Positions 41,425 through 54,000 of a stretch of DNA of 59,340 nt are shown here, in pieces. A program made the translations under genes and the position numbers. Under the pieces are notes generated by a model. That model searched no databases. It was not told the origin of the DNA and was given only the letters and a program-made list of their open reading frames with translations. The stretch lies in assembly GCA_020634815.1 (NCBI GenBank), contig JACKBA010000041.1, positions 1 to 59,340 on the forward strand, written 5' to 3'. Every line of letters starts with the position of its first letter. Within the stretch, counting starts at the first letter, position 1. Source of the stretch: Caldilineaceae bacterium (GTDB taxonomy: Bacteria; Chloroflexota; Anaerolineae; Caldilineales; Caldilineaceae).

Positions 41425-43833
41425 TTATTCGTAGGCCAGACACTCGCGCACGCTGACACGCGTGGCGGAGCGGGCGGGAAGCCCCGAGGCGGCAACGGAG
41501 AGAACGGTAATGATGGCCAGCCAGATGAGGGGGCCGGCCGGCGTGTACTGGTATACGAGCTGGCTGCCCAGCGCGCTGCTCAACCCGCTGACCATCAACT
41601 GGCCGACGGGCAGGCTCAGCGGCCAGGCAATCAGCCAGCTCAGCAAGCCGAGGATGAGCCCCTCACCCACGAACTGGCCGCCCACCGCGGCCGACGACGC
41701 GCCGATGGCGCGCAGTACGCCGATCTCGCGGCGCCGCTCCAGCACGTTGAGCGAGAGCACGCCGCTCAGCGCCAGGCTTCCCACCACGCCGATGAGCACG
41801 GACATGGTGGCCAGCAACGTGAAGATGACGGCAAACTGCACCATGACGCCGTCGATGATTTCCACGGACGTATCCTTGCCGAAGACGGAGCCGGCCTCCA
41901 AGCGCACATTCTCATCGTTGTAGACGGTGCGCAAATCCTGCGCCAGTTGGCGGATGCCGGCGCTCTCGCTTGTTGTGGTCTGGATCCAGATGGTATTGGC
42001 GCGGTTGAGACGGTGCTCGGCGCGGCCCAGCGCCATGAGCGGCACGTGCGCCGACACCGTGACGACCGGGTCGAAGAGCAGACCGACGATCAGCCACTCC
42101 GACTCATTGTCGACGCCGATCTTGAGCGTCACCGTGTCGCCCACCGCCAGCCCCGCTTCGTCGGCCACCTTCTGGTTGAGCACCACGGCGTTGCCGTCGT
42201 CCGGCGCCAGCCACCGCCCCGCCACCATCTGCGGCCCGTACAAATCCGTCGGCAGCGGCACGCCGAAGACGGCCACCCGCTTGTCGTCGTTAGACTCAGC
42301 CGCGCCGGCCAGGCGGATTTCGGCATTTTGCAAATACCATGCTTCGACAGCTTCCACGCCGGGATAGCTGAGCGCAATGTCCTGAACGCGCTCGATGCGT
42401 TCGGCGCGTTCGGTGGCGTAGTTCACATCGAAGCGCAGAATGGAAAAGAGCAGCTCGCCAAAGGTGTAGGTCGCGCTGTCGCGCGTAGTCATGACGGCCA
42501 TGAAGATGAGCCCGCTCAGCACCAGCGTGATCTCGGTGAGGATGACGCGCTGCTTGTGACGAAAGGTGTTGCTGATCGTCAGCGCCAGCAACTCGGGCAG
42601 GTAGCGCAGCCGCGCCATGAAGCGATCGAGCAGTGTCGGTTCGGCGCGCAGACCGTAGTAGCTGATCGCCTCGCGCACGGTGATGCGCGACGCTGTCCAC
42701 AGCGGCCCCAGGCTCGCCAGCACGGGCGCCACAAGGGCGATGATGATCTGCGCCTGGATGGCCAGCGGCGAGAGTTCGAAGGTGCCCTCGGCGTTGAAGG
42801 AAGACATGAGATAGTCGCCCAGCACCTGCGCCGACCACGCGCCCAGCGGCAGCGCCAGCATGAGCGCCATGACGCCGTAGGCAAAGACCGTCGTCAGGTA
42901 GAGCATGAAGATCGTCCGCCGCCGCGCGCCGATAGCCTTGAGGATGCCGATCTGGTTGGTCTGGCGGTTGATGAGCGCGGTGATGGTGTTGTAGACGAGA
43001 AAGAGGCCCAGAATCAGCGTGATGGTCGCCATGAAGCCCATGATGAAGAAGAGGCCGTCGAGCGGATCCTGGAAGAAGTGCTTGGACGGGTCGGCGATGC
43101 TGCCGCCGCGCGGGGAGGCGCCGCCGGCCATAATGTCCTGCTTCTCCAGCTTCTTCTGCATGGCGTCGGCAATCGCCTGTGCCTGCACCGGGTCAAAGCC
43201 GGCGGTGGCGGCAAAGATGCGGTTGAAGCGCTCGCCGCCGGTGAGATGGCCGAAGGTCTCCAACGTCGTGTAGAACTGGGCATTGCCGCCAAAGCTGGGC
43301 GGCTGCACATTCTGATCCTGGAGCACGCCGTCGATGGTGATCTCGGTCTCGTAGTCGTCGACGCGGATGTAGACGCGGTCGCCCAGGTCGATGCCATAGG
43401 CTGCATCGCCGCCCTGCCCCACGGCAAAGAATTTCTTGTGCGGCCAGGCGCCGTCGATCAACTCGTAGGTGGAGACGATCTGCTCGTCGTAGTCTCGGCG
43501 AGCGCTGATACCGGCCGGCTGCCACGGGTCGCCCGGGGCAAGGCGCCACTCGATGCCGGCCTGCGCGATGCCGTCGATGGCCGTCACGCCGTCGACCCGG
43601 CCCAGCGCAGCCAGGCCGTCTTCGTCGATGCCGGGGCTGGTCCACAGATAGACGGTGGCGGGCGAGGACATGCCCCACACCAGTTGCATGCCGGAGATCA
43701 TGAACTGGCGCGTGCCGATGATCATGCCGATGGCAAAGGTGCCCACGGCGATGATCAGCACCACCTGGATCGTGCGGCCCTTATTCTCCCACAGGTCGCG
43801 CCAGACCTTGTCCCACAGCACGCCCATGCCCAA
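41425..43833 (-). CDS. ABC transporter permease, FtsX/MacB-type
   Basis: 802 residues with a double FtsX architecture: an N-terminal helix (VVLIIAVGTFAIGMIIG), a large extracytoplasmic MacB-like periplasmic core domain, three helices (FFIMGFMATITLILGLFLVY; IFMLYLTTVFAYGVMALML), a second helix and core domain, and a final three-helix FtsX domain (SVLIGVVGSLALSGVLSLNVLERRREIGVLRAIGA). The RR-EIGVLRAIGA loop is the ATPase-contact signature. Such proteins work as mechanotransmitters or lipoprotein/peptide exporters together with a LolD/MacB-like ATPase, here encoded 17 bp upstream. The phrase repeat CCAATCTCCAATCTCC sits at its ribosome binding site region (43835-43850). Confidence 0.9.
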   Translation of the reverse strand: MGMGVLWDKVWRDLWENKGRTIQVVLIIAVGTFAIGMIIGTRQFMISGMQLVWGMSSPATVYLWTSPGIDEDGLAALGRVDGVTAIDGIAQAGIEWRLAPGDPWQPAGISARRDYDEQIVSTYELIDGAWPHKKFFAVGQGGDAAYGIDLGDRVYIRVDDYETEITIDGVLQDQNVQPPSFGGNAQFYTTLETFGHLTGGERFNRIFAATAGFDPVQAQAIADAMQKKLEKQDIMAGGASPRGGSIADPSKHFFQDPLDGLFFIMGFMATITLILGLFLVYNTITALINRQTNQIGILKAIGARRRTIFMLYLTTVFAYGVMALMLALPLGAWSAQVLGDYLMSSFNAEGTFELSPLAIQAQIIIALVAPVLASLGPLWTASRITVREAISYYGLRAEPTLLDRFMARLRYLPELLALTISNTFRHKQRVILTEITLVLSGLIFMAVMTTRDSATYTFGELLFSILRFDVNYATERAERIERVQDIALSYPGVEAVEAWYLQNAEIRLAGAAESNDDKRVAVFGVPLPTDLYGPQMVAGRWLAPDDGNAVVLNQKVADEAGLAVGDTVTLKIGVDNESEWLIVGLLFDPVVTVSAHVPLMALGRAEHRLNRANTIWIQTTTSESAGIRQLAQDLRTVYNDENVRLEAGSVFGKDTSVEIIDGVMVQFAVIFTLLATMSVLIGVVGSLALSGVLSLNVLERRREIGVLRAIGASSAAVGGQFVGEGLILGLLSWLIAWPLSLPVGQLMVSGLSSALGSQLVYQYTPAGPLIWLAIITVLSVAASGLPARSATRVSVRECLAYE

Positions 43834-43850
43834 TCTCCAATCTCCCGATC

Positions 43851-44600
43851 TCAGGGAGCAACCGTCTGCCCGGCAGGCAGCGTGTGCTTTGCCGCCTGCT
43901 CGGTATAATCCGCCACAATCTCCCCGTCGGCGATCTCGATTTTGCGCGGCACTGCGGTCGCCAGTTCCTTGTCGTGGGTGACGACGACCATCGTCTTGCC
44001 GTCGGCCACAAACTGATGAAAGAGGTCGAAGATGCGGTGCGCCGTCGCCTGATCCAGGTTGCCCGTCGGCTCGTCGGCGACGATGAGCGGCGGGTCGTTG
44101 GCCAGCGCACGCACGATGGCCGCACGCTGCTGCTGGCCGCCGCTGACCATGCTGGGCAGCTTGTGCGCCTGGTCGGCCAGCCCCACCATGTCGAGCAGTT
44201 CGAGCGCGCGGGCGCGGCGCTGGCGTGCCGAGTACTTGCCGGCCAGGTCCATGGGCAGGATGACATTCTTGAGCAGCGTCAGCGCCGGCAGCAGTTGGAA
44301 GAATTGGAAGATGATGCCGACCGCCTCGCCGCGCCAGCGTGCCAGGCCATTCTCGCTCAGCTTGTGTACGGGCTGGCCCAGCACCATCACCTTGCCCGCG
44401 GTGGGCCGGTCGATGCCGGTGATCATGTTGAGCATCGTGGATTTGCCGCTGCCCGACGGGCCGATGATCGCGACGAATTCGCCCGCGTTCACCTGGAGCG
44501 AGACGGTTTTGAGAATCTCGATCTCGCTGCCGCCGACAGTGAAACGCTTGACGACGTCGCGCAGGTCGATGATGGGTTCGGAAATTTCAGACGGCCACAT
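43851..44600 (-). CDS. ABC transporter ATP-binding protein (LolD/MacB-type)
   Basis: 249 residues if started at the ATG at 44600 (MWPSEISEPIIDLRDVVKRF), preceded by GGAG; a longer start at 44636 is possible. Walker A GPSGSGKST, Q-loop IIFQFFQLLPALT, signature VSGGQQQRA, Walker B LIVADEPTGNLD and the switch His in VVTHD are all canonical. The TGNLD and FQxFxLLP motifs are typical of the LolD/FtsE/MacB subgroup, which pairs with FtsX-type permeases; that partner is directly downstream. It energises the complex at the cytoplasmic face. Divergent from the giant surface-protein gene, so the pair might process or export surface proteins; that is inference. Confidence 0.93.
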   Translation of the reverse strand: MWPSEISEPIIDLRDVVKRFTVGGSEIEILKTVSLQVNAGEFVAIIGPSGSGKSTMLNMITGIDRPTAGKVMVLGQPVHKLSENGLARWRGEAVGIIFQFFQLLPALTLLKNVILPMDLAGKYSARQRRARALELLDMVGLADQAHKLPSMVSGGQQQRAAIVRALANDPPLIVADEPTGNLDQATAHRIFDLFHQFVADGKTMVVVTHDKELATAVPRKIEIADGEIVADYTEQAAKHTLPAGQTVAP

Positions 44601-44792
44601 GGAGAAGGCTCCGGCGATTGCAGAAATGCGTGGCATCCGGTTGTCGCGCCACGCTCAGTATAGCATACGCAATCAGGGCCGATCTCGTCGCGCTGCTACC
44701 TGCGCCCGTGCTCCTCAGCGGTGGCACACTGAACGCGGCAGGAGAGAAGACAGGGCGATCGGAAAGCTGACGGAAGCTTACAAAAAAAGCCG

Positions 44793-44821
44793 TTGACACG
44801 GCGGGCAAAGTCGAGTAATCT
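44793..44821 (+). promoter_or_regulatory. Consensus promoter of the giant surface-protein gene
   Basis: TTGACA (44793-44798), 17 bp, TAATCT (44816-44821). The leader to the ATG at 45015 would be about 185 nt. The divergent spacer 44601-45014 holds no other gene. Confidence 0.7.
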
Positions 44822-45014
44822 CGAACCGTTTTATCTCGAAGCAATGGCGCGCTGCCCTGAAAGATGCCTGCCCACACTGGAGGTATCCAGCGCGCGGTCC
44901 TGATTCAATCGCATCCACATCCACACCCGGCCCGTGACGCTGCTCATCACCGGCGTGTGCGCGGCCGGCTGCATTCGTGTCCGTTATATCTTGCCAATTC
45001 TGTGCGGAGGGTCT

Positions 45015-48000
45015 ATGCACTTTCGGCTTTTCCATCGTTCGACCGCTTTGCTTGGCGGGAGTCTCCTTCTGCTTGGCGCGCTGCTCGGCCTGGCGCTTTT
45101 CCCCACGTGGGCTGGGGCGACCAGCCCTGACGCCGTGACCGCAGCGTGGCAGCGAGCGCAGGCTGCCGGCAACTACCACTTCACCAGCGAGCTCACCCAG
45201 GTGTCGCTGCCGCAGGCGACGATCGCCAACGTGGGGCGCGGCAGCCGTACCGAGACGCTCTACCTGGAAGGCCAGAACGACTTGCGCGCCGGGCAGATGG
45301 CCTTCACCCTCTGGTCGCAGGGCGGGAGCGTGCAGGACACAGCAAGCGGTGTCAGCGTGCGCATGGAGGAGGGCAAGACCTATGCCCGGCAGGGCGCGGG
45401 CGAATGGGAGGTCATCGACGACTTCACGGGCGCGCTGGCGCCGCAGGGTGACTTTATGAGCTACCTGGCGGCGGTCAAGGATGTCCAGGCGCAGCCCACG
45501 GAGCAGCGCAACGGCATCGCCTTCACGCGCTACACCTTTACCATCGACAGCCCGCGCCTGGCCGTCAATCTGCACGAGCAGATGGTCGCCGCCCTGCGCG
45601 CCCGCGGCGAACTGCCCAACGGCATCCAACTGGAGGTGCCGGCCTACTTCCGCGACATGGTCGGCTCGGGCGAACTGTGGGTGGGCGATGACGGCCTGCC
45701 GCTGCGCCAGATCCTGACGCTGCAATTCCCGCCGCAGGAGGACGAGCAGGTTCACGCCCAGATCGTCGTGAACTTCTCCGGTTTTGGCAGCGCGCAGCTC
45801 GCCGCCATCTCGTCACCCACCGCACCCGGCGGCGCATTCGGCGCTGCGATGCAGGCAGCATGGTCGGACTATGGCGTCCCCGCGGCCATGCTCCTGGGAC
45901 TGCTGGCCCTGGCTGCCGTGTTGCTCTCCTACCGCCGCACGCGCGTCCTCCAGGCGACCGTCGTCGGCGTGGTGATCTTCGCACAGGTGGCCGGCCCGCT
46001 CTTCACGACCGACACCAACATGAGATTCTTCGCCGCCCAGACTGCCAAGGCCGACGACCAGCAGGAGCGCCGCGCCAGGGCCGACGATGACCGCGCATTG
46101 CGCGACGCGCTGGGGACGGTCGAGTTCAATCCGCATGTCAGTCCACTTGAGCGTGATGAGATTGGAGATTGGAGATTGAAGAGCGCCGACGTGCCGCTCG
46201 AATCCAATCTCCAATCTCCAATCTCCAGTCTTCAGTCTGCCCCCGCGCTCCAGACCACCGACACCGGCCTCGACACCGACGGCGACACGCTAACCGATTT
46301 CGCCGAAGAGCGCATCGGCACCAGCCTTGCAACGGCCGATACTGACAGCGACGGTCTCCGCGACAATGTCGAGGTGAATGGCTTCGCCTTTGGCGGCCAG
46401 ACCTGGTATACCAATCCTGACGCCACCGACAGTAACGGCGACGGCCTGGGCGACATCGTGGAGTGGGGAGTCGATGCCGGCGACAGCCTGCGCGCCACGC
46501 CGCTCGATACCGATGGCGACGGGATCCCGGACCTCTTCGATGCCGACAACGACAACGATGGCGTGCCGGATCACAAGGATCTGGCGCCCTTTGCCCGCGG
46601 CACAACCGTGCATAATGCCAACACACCCCTCCAGTTGACGATCAAGAATCTCACCGTCGGCAAACCAACCTTTGTCGAATTCCAACTGCGCCCGCAGGAT
46701 GAGAAGCAACTCTGGTTTGCCTACAACGTGCTCGACTGGCCACGCGACGATGCCGGCCAGGTGCGCGATGTGGACGGTAAAAGCTATGCCGACCTTGCCA
46801 CCGCCGCCGGACGCACCACTGAATCGAGCGAAGCCAACGGCGACATGAAAGTGCTGCCGATGTTGGAGATCCGCATTCCGGCAGATAGCGCCAATCTCCC
46901 TGCACAGAGCGATCTGACACCCTTCAACATCACGGTCAACGACTTCACGGCCGACGGGCAGACCAAGGTCGCCTACATTCCGCTCAACATCGTCACCGAC
47001 GACAAGAGCGGCCAGCGTGTGGCCTTCTCCGGGCAGATGCGCTATCTGCCGACCGGCAGTTGGCTCAATCCCCACCAGGTGCGGCTGGCCTGGGTCGTGC
47101 AGACGCTCGTCGACATGCCGTGCGACAAGGCCGTGGACACCTCCGCCGATTGCCAGGCCGACGGCTATCGCAACAACGTGCCGCAGATGCTCCAGACCTA
47201 CTACGGCGACTGGACGCTGACCGGGCTGAACGTGCGCGAGGAACACGGCACGGACATGGCCATCCTCTTCGAAGACCCCGCTGTCGACGACAATGTGAAG
47301 GATGACAGCGCGCTCTGGGCACTGGCCCATGTCTTCGACCAGCACTTCGTCATCGGCCGCGATGCCGGCAATGACGGCGTGCGCGATGTGCAGGTGGCGA
47401 ACATGGCCGCCCGCTTCGACCGCGACAACAACCCCACCGACGCGCAACGCATGGACGTGCCCAACGTCCTCCAGGTCGTCACGCGCAGCTATGCCACGCT
47501 CGACGCCGCGCTGGCCTCGACCACGATGACCGAAACCGCCGCGATCCTGGATACTGTCTTCAAGCCACTGGTCACCAACGACCGCCAGATAAAGCCTCTG
47601 CTCTTTTTTGCGCAGGAAAACCGCGGGCGCTATCTCACCCTCGATCTGGCAACGACCGGACAAGGCTATGCTGCTTTCAACGGCGCCGCGCTGACCTTCG
47701 ACCTGGCGCCAGGCGCGGCGCCGGCGCTCACGGTGGACGTCAACGCCGGCATGAAGTGGATGAGCTACTGCGCACCGGCCACAGGCGCCGTTACCCTCAG
47801 CCCCTGCTCCGACGACGAAGCCTGGGGCACGCTGGAGTCCCGCTATGCGGCGCTTGCCCCGCAGCCCGACGACGAGGAGCCGGGTTGGGTGGGCGCGCGC
47901 GTGATGCTGGCGCAACTCTTCTTCACCGGCATGCGCAGCGGTTTCTACGCCAATGTCCAGGCCGGCCCACAAATCCTCTCCCAGTTCGGGCTGGAGACCG

Positions 48001-51000
48001 AAAGCCAGACTGCGCTGGCCGTGCGCGCCGCGCGCCAGGGGGCGGCCACGGTGCCATTGCTGGCCGCGCAGAGTTTCTACCGGCTCTTCCCCGGCTATGT
48101 TCCGGGCGATTCACCGCGCATTCAGAAAAAAGCCACGCTTGGCTATGCCGGTGTCTTGCGCGAGGGGCTTAAGGACGCAAAGGAGAATCTGGCGGACAAG
48201 ATCAGCACGGGGCCTGGTTCAGATGACACCGCCAAAGACTACGCCAAGGCGCTTGCCAAACTTAAAACCAAGGTGTCCAGCGCCAAATACCTGATTTTCC
48301 GCTTTGGCGCGGCTATTGCCGGCGCGGCCGGCGCCGTGTTGATGGTGTCGCTGCAGATTGCCAGTCTCGTGCCGAACCTGCCCAACCAGACGCGCTTGAT
48401 TCTGGGCGCGTTCTCCACCGCGCTCAACATCCTGATCAACGTCGTGGCGCCCATCGTCGACCTGGTGCGCAGCATCATTCAGTCACCGCTCAGCGCCGCC
48501 AGAGTGCTAAGCTTTGTCGGCAAGAGTTTTGCTGTCGTGCAGCGCGGCGCCGCGGTGGGTGCCGTGCTCGCGTCGGTGTTGATCTGGGGCTTCTTCATCT
48601 ATGGCGCGGCCACCAGCGGGTTGGCGGCAGGCAGTCCGACGCTCAATCGCCTCTTCTTCGAGACGGTCGCCGCCACGATCGTCACCGTGCTGATGGCCGT
48701 GCTGACCGCCAATCCGGTTGGCGCCATCATCTCGGCCATTCTCGGTGCCATCGATGCCATCCTGTCGCTCATCTGCGAACTGGGCGTCGCGGAGTTGCGC
48801 CAGGTGCCAACGCTGGACGGCGCCTGTTTCACCCTCACCGGCGCGTTGACCAAGGTGCTGACCAAGCTGCTCTACAGCTACGACCTGATGATCGACATGG
48901 GGCGCAGCGACCTCATGGTGACCGGCGCACCCGATGTGGTCCTGGGTGACCCTGGTAAGGGCTTTGTCGCCGGCAACACGCTCAACGTTACGCTGCCGGT
49001 GACGACCACCGCGGTGCACAAGGACCCGGACCCCAACAACGGCGTCCTCATCTATCCGTACATGTATCTCTTTTCCGCAGACAACCTCAGGCGTAGTTCG
49101 TTCCTCTACAGCCTGACCAGCGGCGCCAACCAGACGCTGGCCGTTGCGCTCGACCAGATGAAGACGCTGTGGCAGAACGTGCGCGTCGATCATACCTACC
49201 TCGTCTCGCCCATGTACCGCGGCGAGATGAGCAGCACTCCGCCGCCGGTGACTGGGCAGGTGCTCGCCGCGGGCATCGACCGCCCCGTTCCCTTGATGCT
49301 CAACATGAGCTATGCCGTGCCGGCCTACGAGTGCTGGACGCTCGTCGTGATTCCCATCTGCTACACGCGCGAGTACAAGGGCGACAACCACATGCCCATC
49401 GACTCGCTCCACTACGACGTCTTCCCCGCCACCTTCGCCGAGTTCCTGGCCATGAGCGCCAAGGGCGACGGCGGGCTGGGCCTGAGTTGGGACGCCCGCT
49501 TCCCCTCGCTGCGCGACGCCGATGGTGACGGCCTGCTCTCCACCGCCTACAACGGGCTCGATCCCAACGACGCGGCCGCCGACGCCGACGGTGACGGCCT
49601 GACCGACCGCTTCGAATTGGACCGCCGCGCGGCCGGCGTGAATATCTCGCCGGTGCTGCGCGATACGGACAACGACGGCCTGCCCGATGCGCAGGAGCTT
49701 CGCCTGGGCACGGACCCCGCCGCCGCCGACTCCGACAACGACGGCCTGAGCGACGGCGCCGAGGTCGCCCATCTGACCATCGACCCCAACACCGGCGCGC
49801 TGACGACCGTGTGGGCCGGCGGCTGGAACGTGACCATCAACGCGCTCACGCCCTTCACGGTGCGCGTCTCCTCCGACCCGCTCAACGCCGACGGCGACAA
49901 CGACGGAATCAACGACCTGGCCGAACGCCAACTGGCGCTGGACCCCAATCCCGCCAACCGCGTCGACAGCCAGAACCGGCCCTATCATCCGGCCGTGCCC
50001 AACAGCCCGCCGCTGGCCGTCGTCGTGGAGACGGACGATTTCGACGGCTACGTGGCGCCGGGCCAGAGCTTCATCTACACCAGCACCGTCATCGCCAACG
50101 CGGCCGCGGTTCCGGGCGTGCTTAACGTCAACGCGCCGGCCATCCTGGGTGGGGCGCGCAACCCGCTGCTGCTGCCCTTCAACACGCAAACCTTCAGCGT
50201 AACGCAGTCGGTCGCGCAGGGTGTGAGCGTCGCCGTGGCGCCTGGTCTCGGCACGCAGCAGACCGCCCTGTCGAGCACCGCCAGCACGCGCCTGAGCGAC
50301 ACCGCGGTCGCCGGCTGGACGCTCGGCCAGGTGACGACGGAGGCGCCGCTGGGCGGCATCGTGGTGCCCAACCTGCCCTACTACAGCGAGGTCACCGCCA
50401 GCCGCCCCGACCGCCAGGACAACTTCCACATCGGCGTCATGGCCTTCGACAACCTCAATTCCCCCGTGCCCAGCCCCATCGGCCGCGGCGACATCCTGGC
50501 CTACACGCTGCCCGCCGGCTCCATGCGCGCCATCGAGAACGACGCTGGCAACACGCGGGCCTTCATGGGCAACAGCGCGCCGAGCATGGCGACCAACGCC
50601 GCCGGCGACACCTTCGCCGCCTGGGGCCAGCAGCGCTTCTGCAATACCGTTACCTTCAACTCGATCCGCGTGGTGACGGCCGGCGCCGATGCCCAGGACG
50701 CATCGAACGGCATCGAACCGATCATCGCGCTCACCCCCAATGGCGGCACGGAGAGCATTGCCTGGCGCTGGGACACGGGCGGCGGCTCCATGACGGGCGG
50801 CCAGACGCGCGGTCCGAACGCCAACGGCTTCCCGGTCTCCGCCGACTTCTGCAACGGCACGGTCACCTTCCGTGTGTACGACAACGACGGCGCCACCAAT
50901 GAGTTGGTGGCAAGCCAGAGCGTCTTCATGTACTCACCGGTCAACGGGGTGCTGACCTTCACCGGCGCCGGCCACACCATCGAGGTCAACGTGACCATTC

Positions 51001-54000
51001 CGGTCATCGACCGCTTCGTCATCGCCGGCGCGCTGCTGGGGCCGGACGGCCAGGTCAAGCGCTCCATCACCTTCCCGCGCTCGCCGATCTCGATCAACGC
51101 GATCCGCGGCAGCTTTGGCCCGGCGGTCGCCACCGACGGCGACGGCTTTCTGGTCGCCTACGAATCCTACGCCGAGACCGCGCCGTCGACGCCCGGACTG
51201 CCCCAGATCGTCGTGCAGGCATTCGACAAGGATGGCAACCCGCTGCAAAGCAGTTATCAGGCCGCCTTGAGCGCACAAGCCAGCGATCTGCAATACAACA
51301 GCATCGCCCTGGCTGCGACCTGGATCGGCAACGCCTACCGCGTGGTCTGGCAGGATCGACGCGCCGCGCAGGTGAGAATCATCGATGCCGTGCGCAGCGG
51401 CGCTTCGATGTCGGGGCCGCTCCAGATATTCGGCAACGCGCTGACCAACGCCGGCGCGAACTACGGCCCCAGCGTCGCCTACGACCCGCTCACCGGCCGC
51501 GTGCTCACGGTCTTCCTCTCCGATTTCAGGCGCGTCATCGGCATCCTCCAGAATGGCGGCACGGTGATCGGTAACCCGCTGGTGCTCTCGCTGGCGCAAT
51601 TCCCGGACGCGCGCTCGCCGCAGGTGGCGTGGCATCCCGGCTACCGCGGCTGGCTCGTGAGCTACCAGGACGACACGGCGAGCCAGCGCCACGTCTTCGT
51701 GCCGGTCAATTCTGACGGCTTGCAGGCCTTCCCGGCCGCGTCGGGCTTCTTCATCGCCGCCAATGACAACAGCCTGGCCTGCCCCGCCCCGCAGAGCGCG
51801 CCCGTGGTCGATCTGCGCTTCGAGGAACTGCCCGGCGCCACGAGCTTTGCCGACGCGTCAGGGCGCGGCAATCCCGGCCTCTGCACCGGCGCAAGCTGTC
51901 CCCTCGCCGGATTTTCCGGCGCGCCCAATGCCCCGCTTTCGGACTACGCCGCACGCTTCGACGGCATCGACGACGGGCTGACGATCAACCGCACCATCCA
52001 GGATGACTTCAGCGTGGCCTTCTGGATCAAGGCGCCGCCCAGTACCGGCCAGCGCACGATTGTCGATGGCGGCAACATCGCCGCAAACGGCTTTGCCATT
52101 CGGCTCAACAGCGGCGGCGTGTCGATTTACATGCCGGGCATCAGCTTCCAAACTATCCAGCGCGTCGACGATGATCAATGGCACTTCGTCGTTGTGAGCC
52201 GCAATTTCGCGTCCGGTCAGGTAGACATCTACCTGGATGGCGTGCTGGCGCGTGGCTTGCCCGGCACGCCCGGCGTATCACTGACCAACGCCGCGACCCT
52301 GCGCATCGGCGTCAAGCCCGACGGCACGCTGCCCCTGCGCGCCACGCTGGACAACCTGCAGATTATCCCCGCTGCGCTGGCCGCCGACACCGTGCTGGCC
52401 ATGTACAACCGCACGCTGCAATCCTACTGCGTCGCGGCGGGCACGAGCGGCAGCAACGTCTACTGGGCCAAGGTAGCAGCCAGCCAGCCCGACGTGCGCG
52501 GCGGCCGCGTCACCGCCAGCGGCGGCCTGACCCTGACCGTCGACGGCGACCTGCCGACCGCCGAATTCGCGTCGCTGCAAGCCGGCGAGATCGTCGGCCC
52601 CGGCCAGGTGATCGGCGGCACGGCCGCGGATGCCACGTCGGGCGTCGGGCTGGTCGAGGTGAGCATCAACAACGGTGCGTGGCAGCCGGCGACCGGCGCC
52701 AATACGTGGGCCTTCTCGCTGGCCGGGCAGAATGGCCCCGTCAACCTGCGTGTGCGCGCAACGGATGGCGTCGGCAACGTCGGTCTCCCCAGCGCGCCAC
52801 TCGCCCTTGTCGTGGATGGCACAGCGCCTGTGGTGACGATCAGCACCCCGCCCGCCACCATCAAGCCGGACAAGAACGCGGCCGGGCGCTGGCAGGTAAA
52901 TCTGACCGGCACGGCCAACGACGCCAGCGGCATCCGGCCGGAGTCGCTGCTGGTGAAGCTGGAGCAGCAGTCGGGCGTGGGCGTGGCGCAGACGGCGCAG
53001 CAGGCGGCGCTCAGCGGCAGCGCGTGGGCGATCAATTATCTGCTCGACGCCGGCCTCTACGACCCCACCGGCGCCTATACGGTGACGGTCGAGGCCACGG
53101 ACGTTGTCGGCAACCGGTCGACGCCGGCCGTGGCTGTGCTGCGCCTGGACGTGCGCGGGCCGGAGGCTGTGCTCAGCCCGGCCGACGCCACGCGCCCCGC
53201 CATCGGCCAGACCATCGCCATCGGCGGCGTGGTCTCGGACACGGCGAGCATCGCGGGCATCGACAAGCTGGAGATCGCCTTCACGCCCGTGGAGCAGATC
53301 GCGGCGCTGCCCGCCGGCCTCACGGGCGCCGAGGCCGAGGCGCAACTCAACCGCCAGTGGACGCCCGTCACCCTCGCGCAGCGCGGCCCCGGCGTGAGCG
53401 CAACCAGTTGGAGCTATGCGATCCCCGTCGGCCTGGAGGATCTCTACCAGATCGACCTGCGCGGCACGGACATGCTGGGCAACGTCGCCATCAGCGCCAA
53501 CCTCTGGCGCGGCATGATCGACACGTTCAATCCGCGCGTGGTGATGACGGCCACCGCCACCGGCGCCAGCTATCGCGACGCCGGCGGCCAGGTGCGTTAC
53601 GCCGTGCGCTATCTCTGCGCGGCGGTGGATCGCAACCTGGACGAGGCGACCTTTACCTGTCCCGGCGAAGGCGCGGCCGAAGCCGTGCGCAGCTTCGCCG
53701 TCAACCCGGAACTCCAGGCGCTTTTCCCGGATCTCACCATCCGCAACGGGTTGGCCATCTCGTACACGGCGTGGGTCGGCGGCACCGGCGTGGCGGCGAC
53801 GGCGAGCGCGTGCGACACGCTCGGCCGCTGCGCGCAGGCCAGCGCTCCGCCCATCGATCCGGGCGCGGGCCAGCCGGCGCCCTCCGGCGCGCCACAGGCG
53901 ACCATCGTGACCCTGGTCGATGGCGCGTTCGTGGCCGCGGCCGGCACACTGAGCGTCACGGTCGCAGCCGAGGCCACTGTCGCGCTCAAGACGGTGGCGA

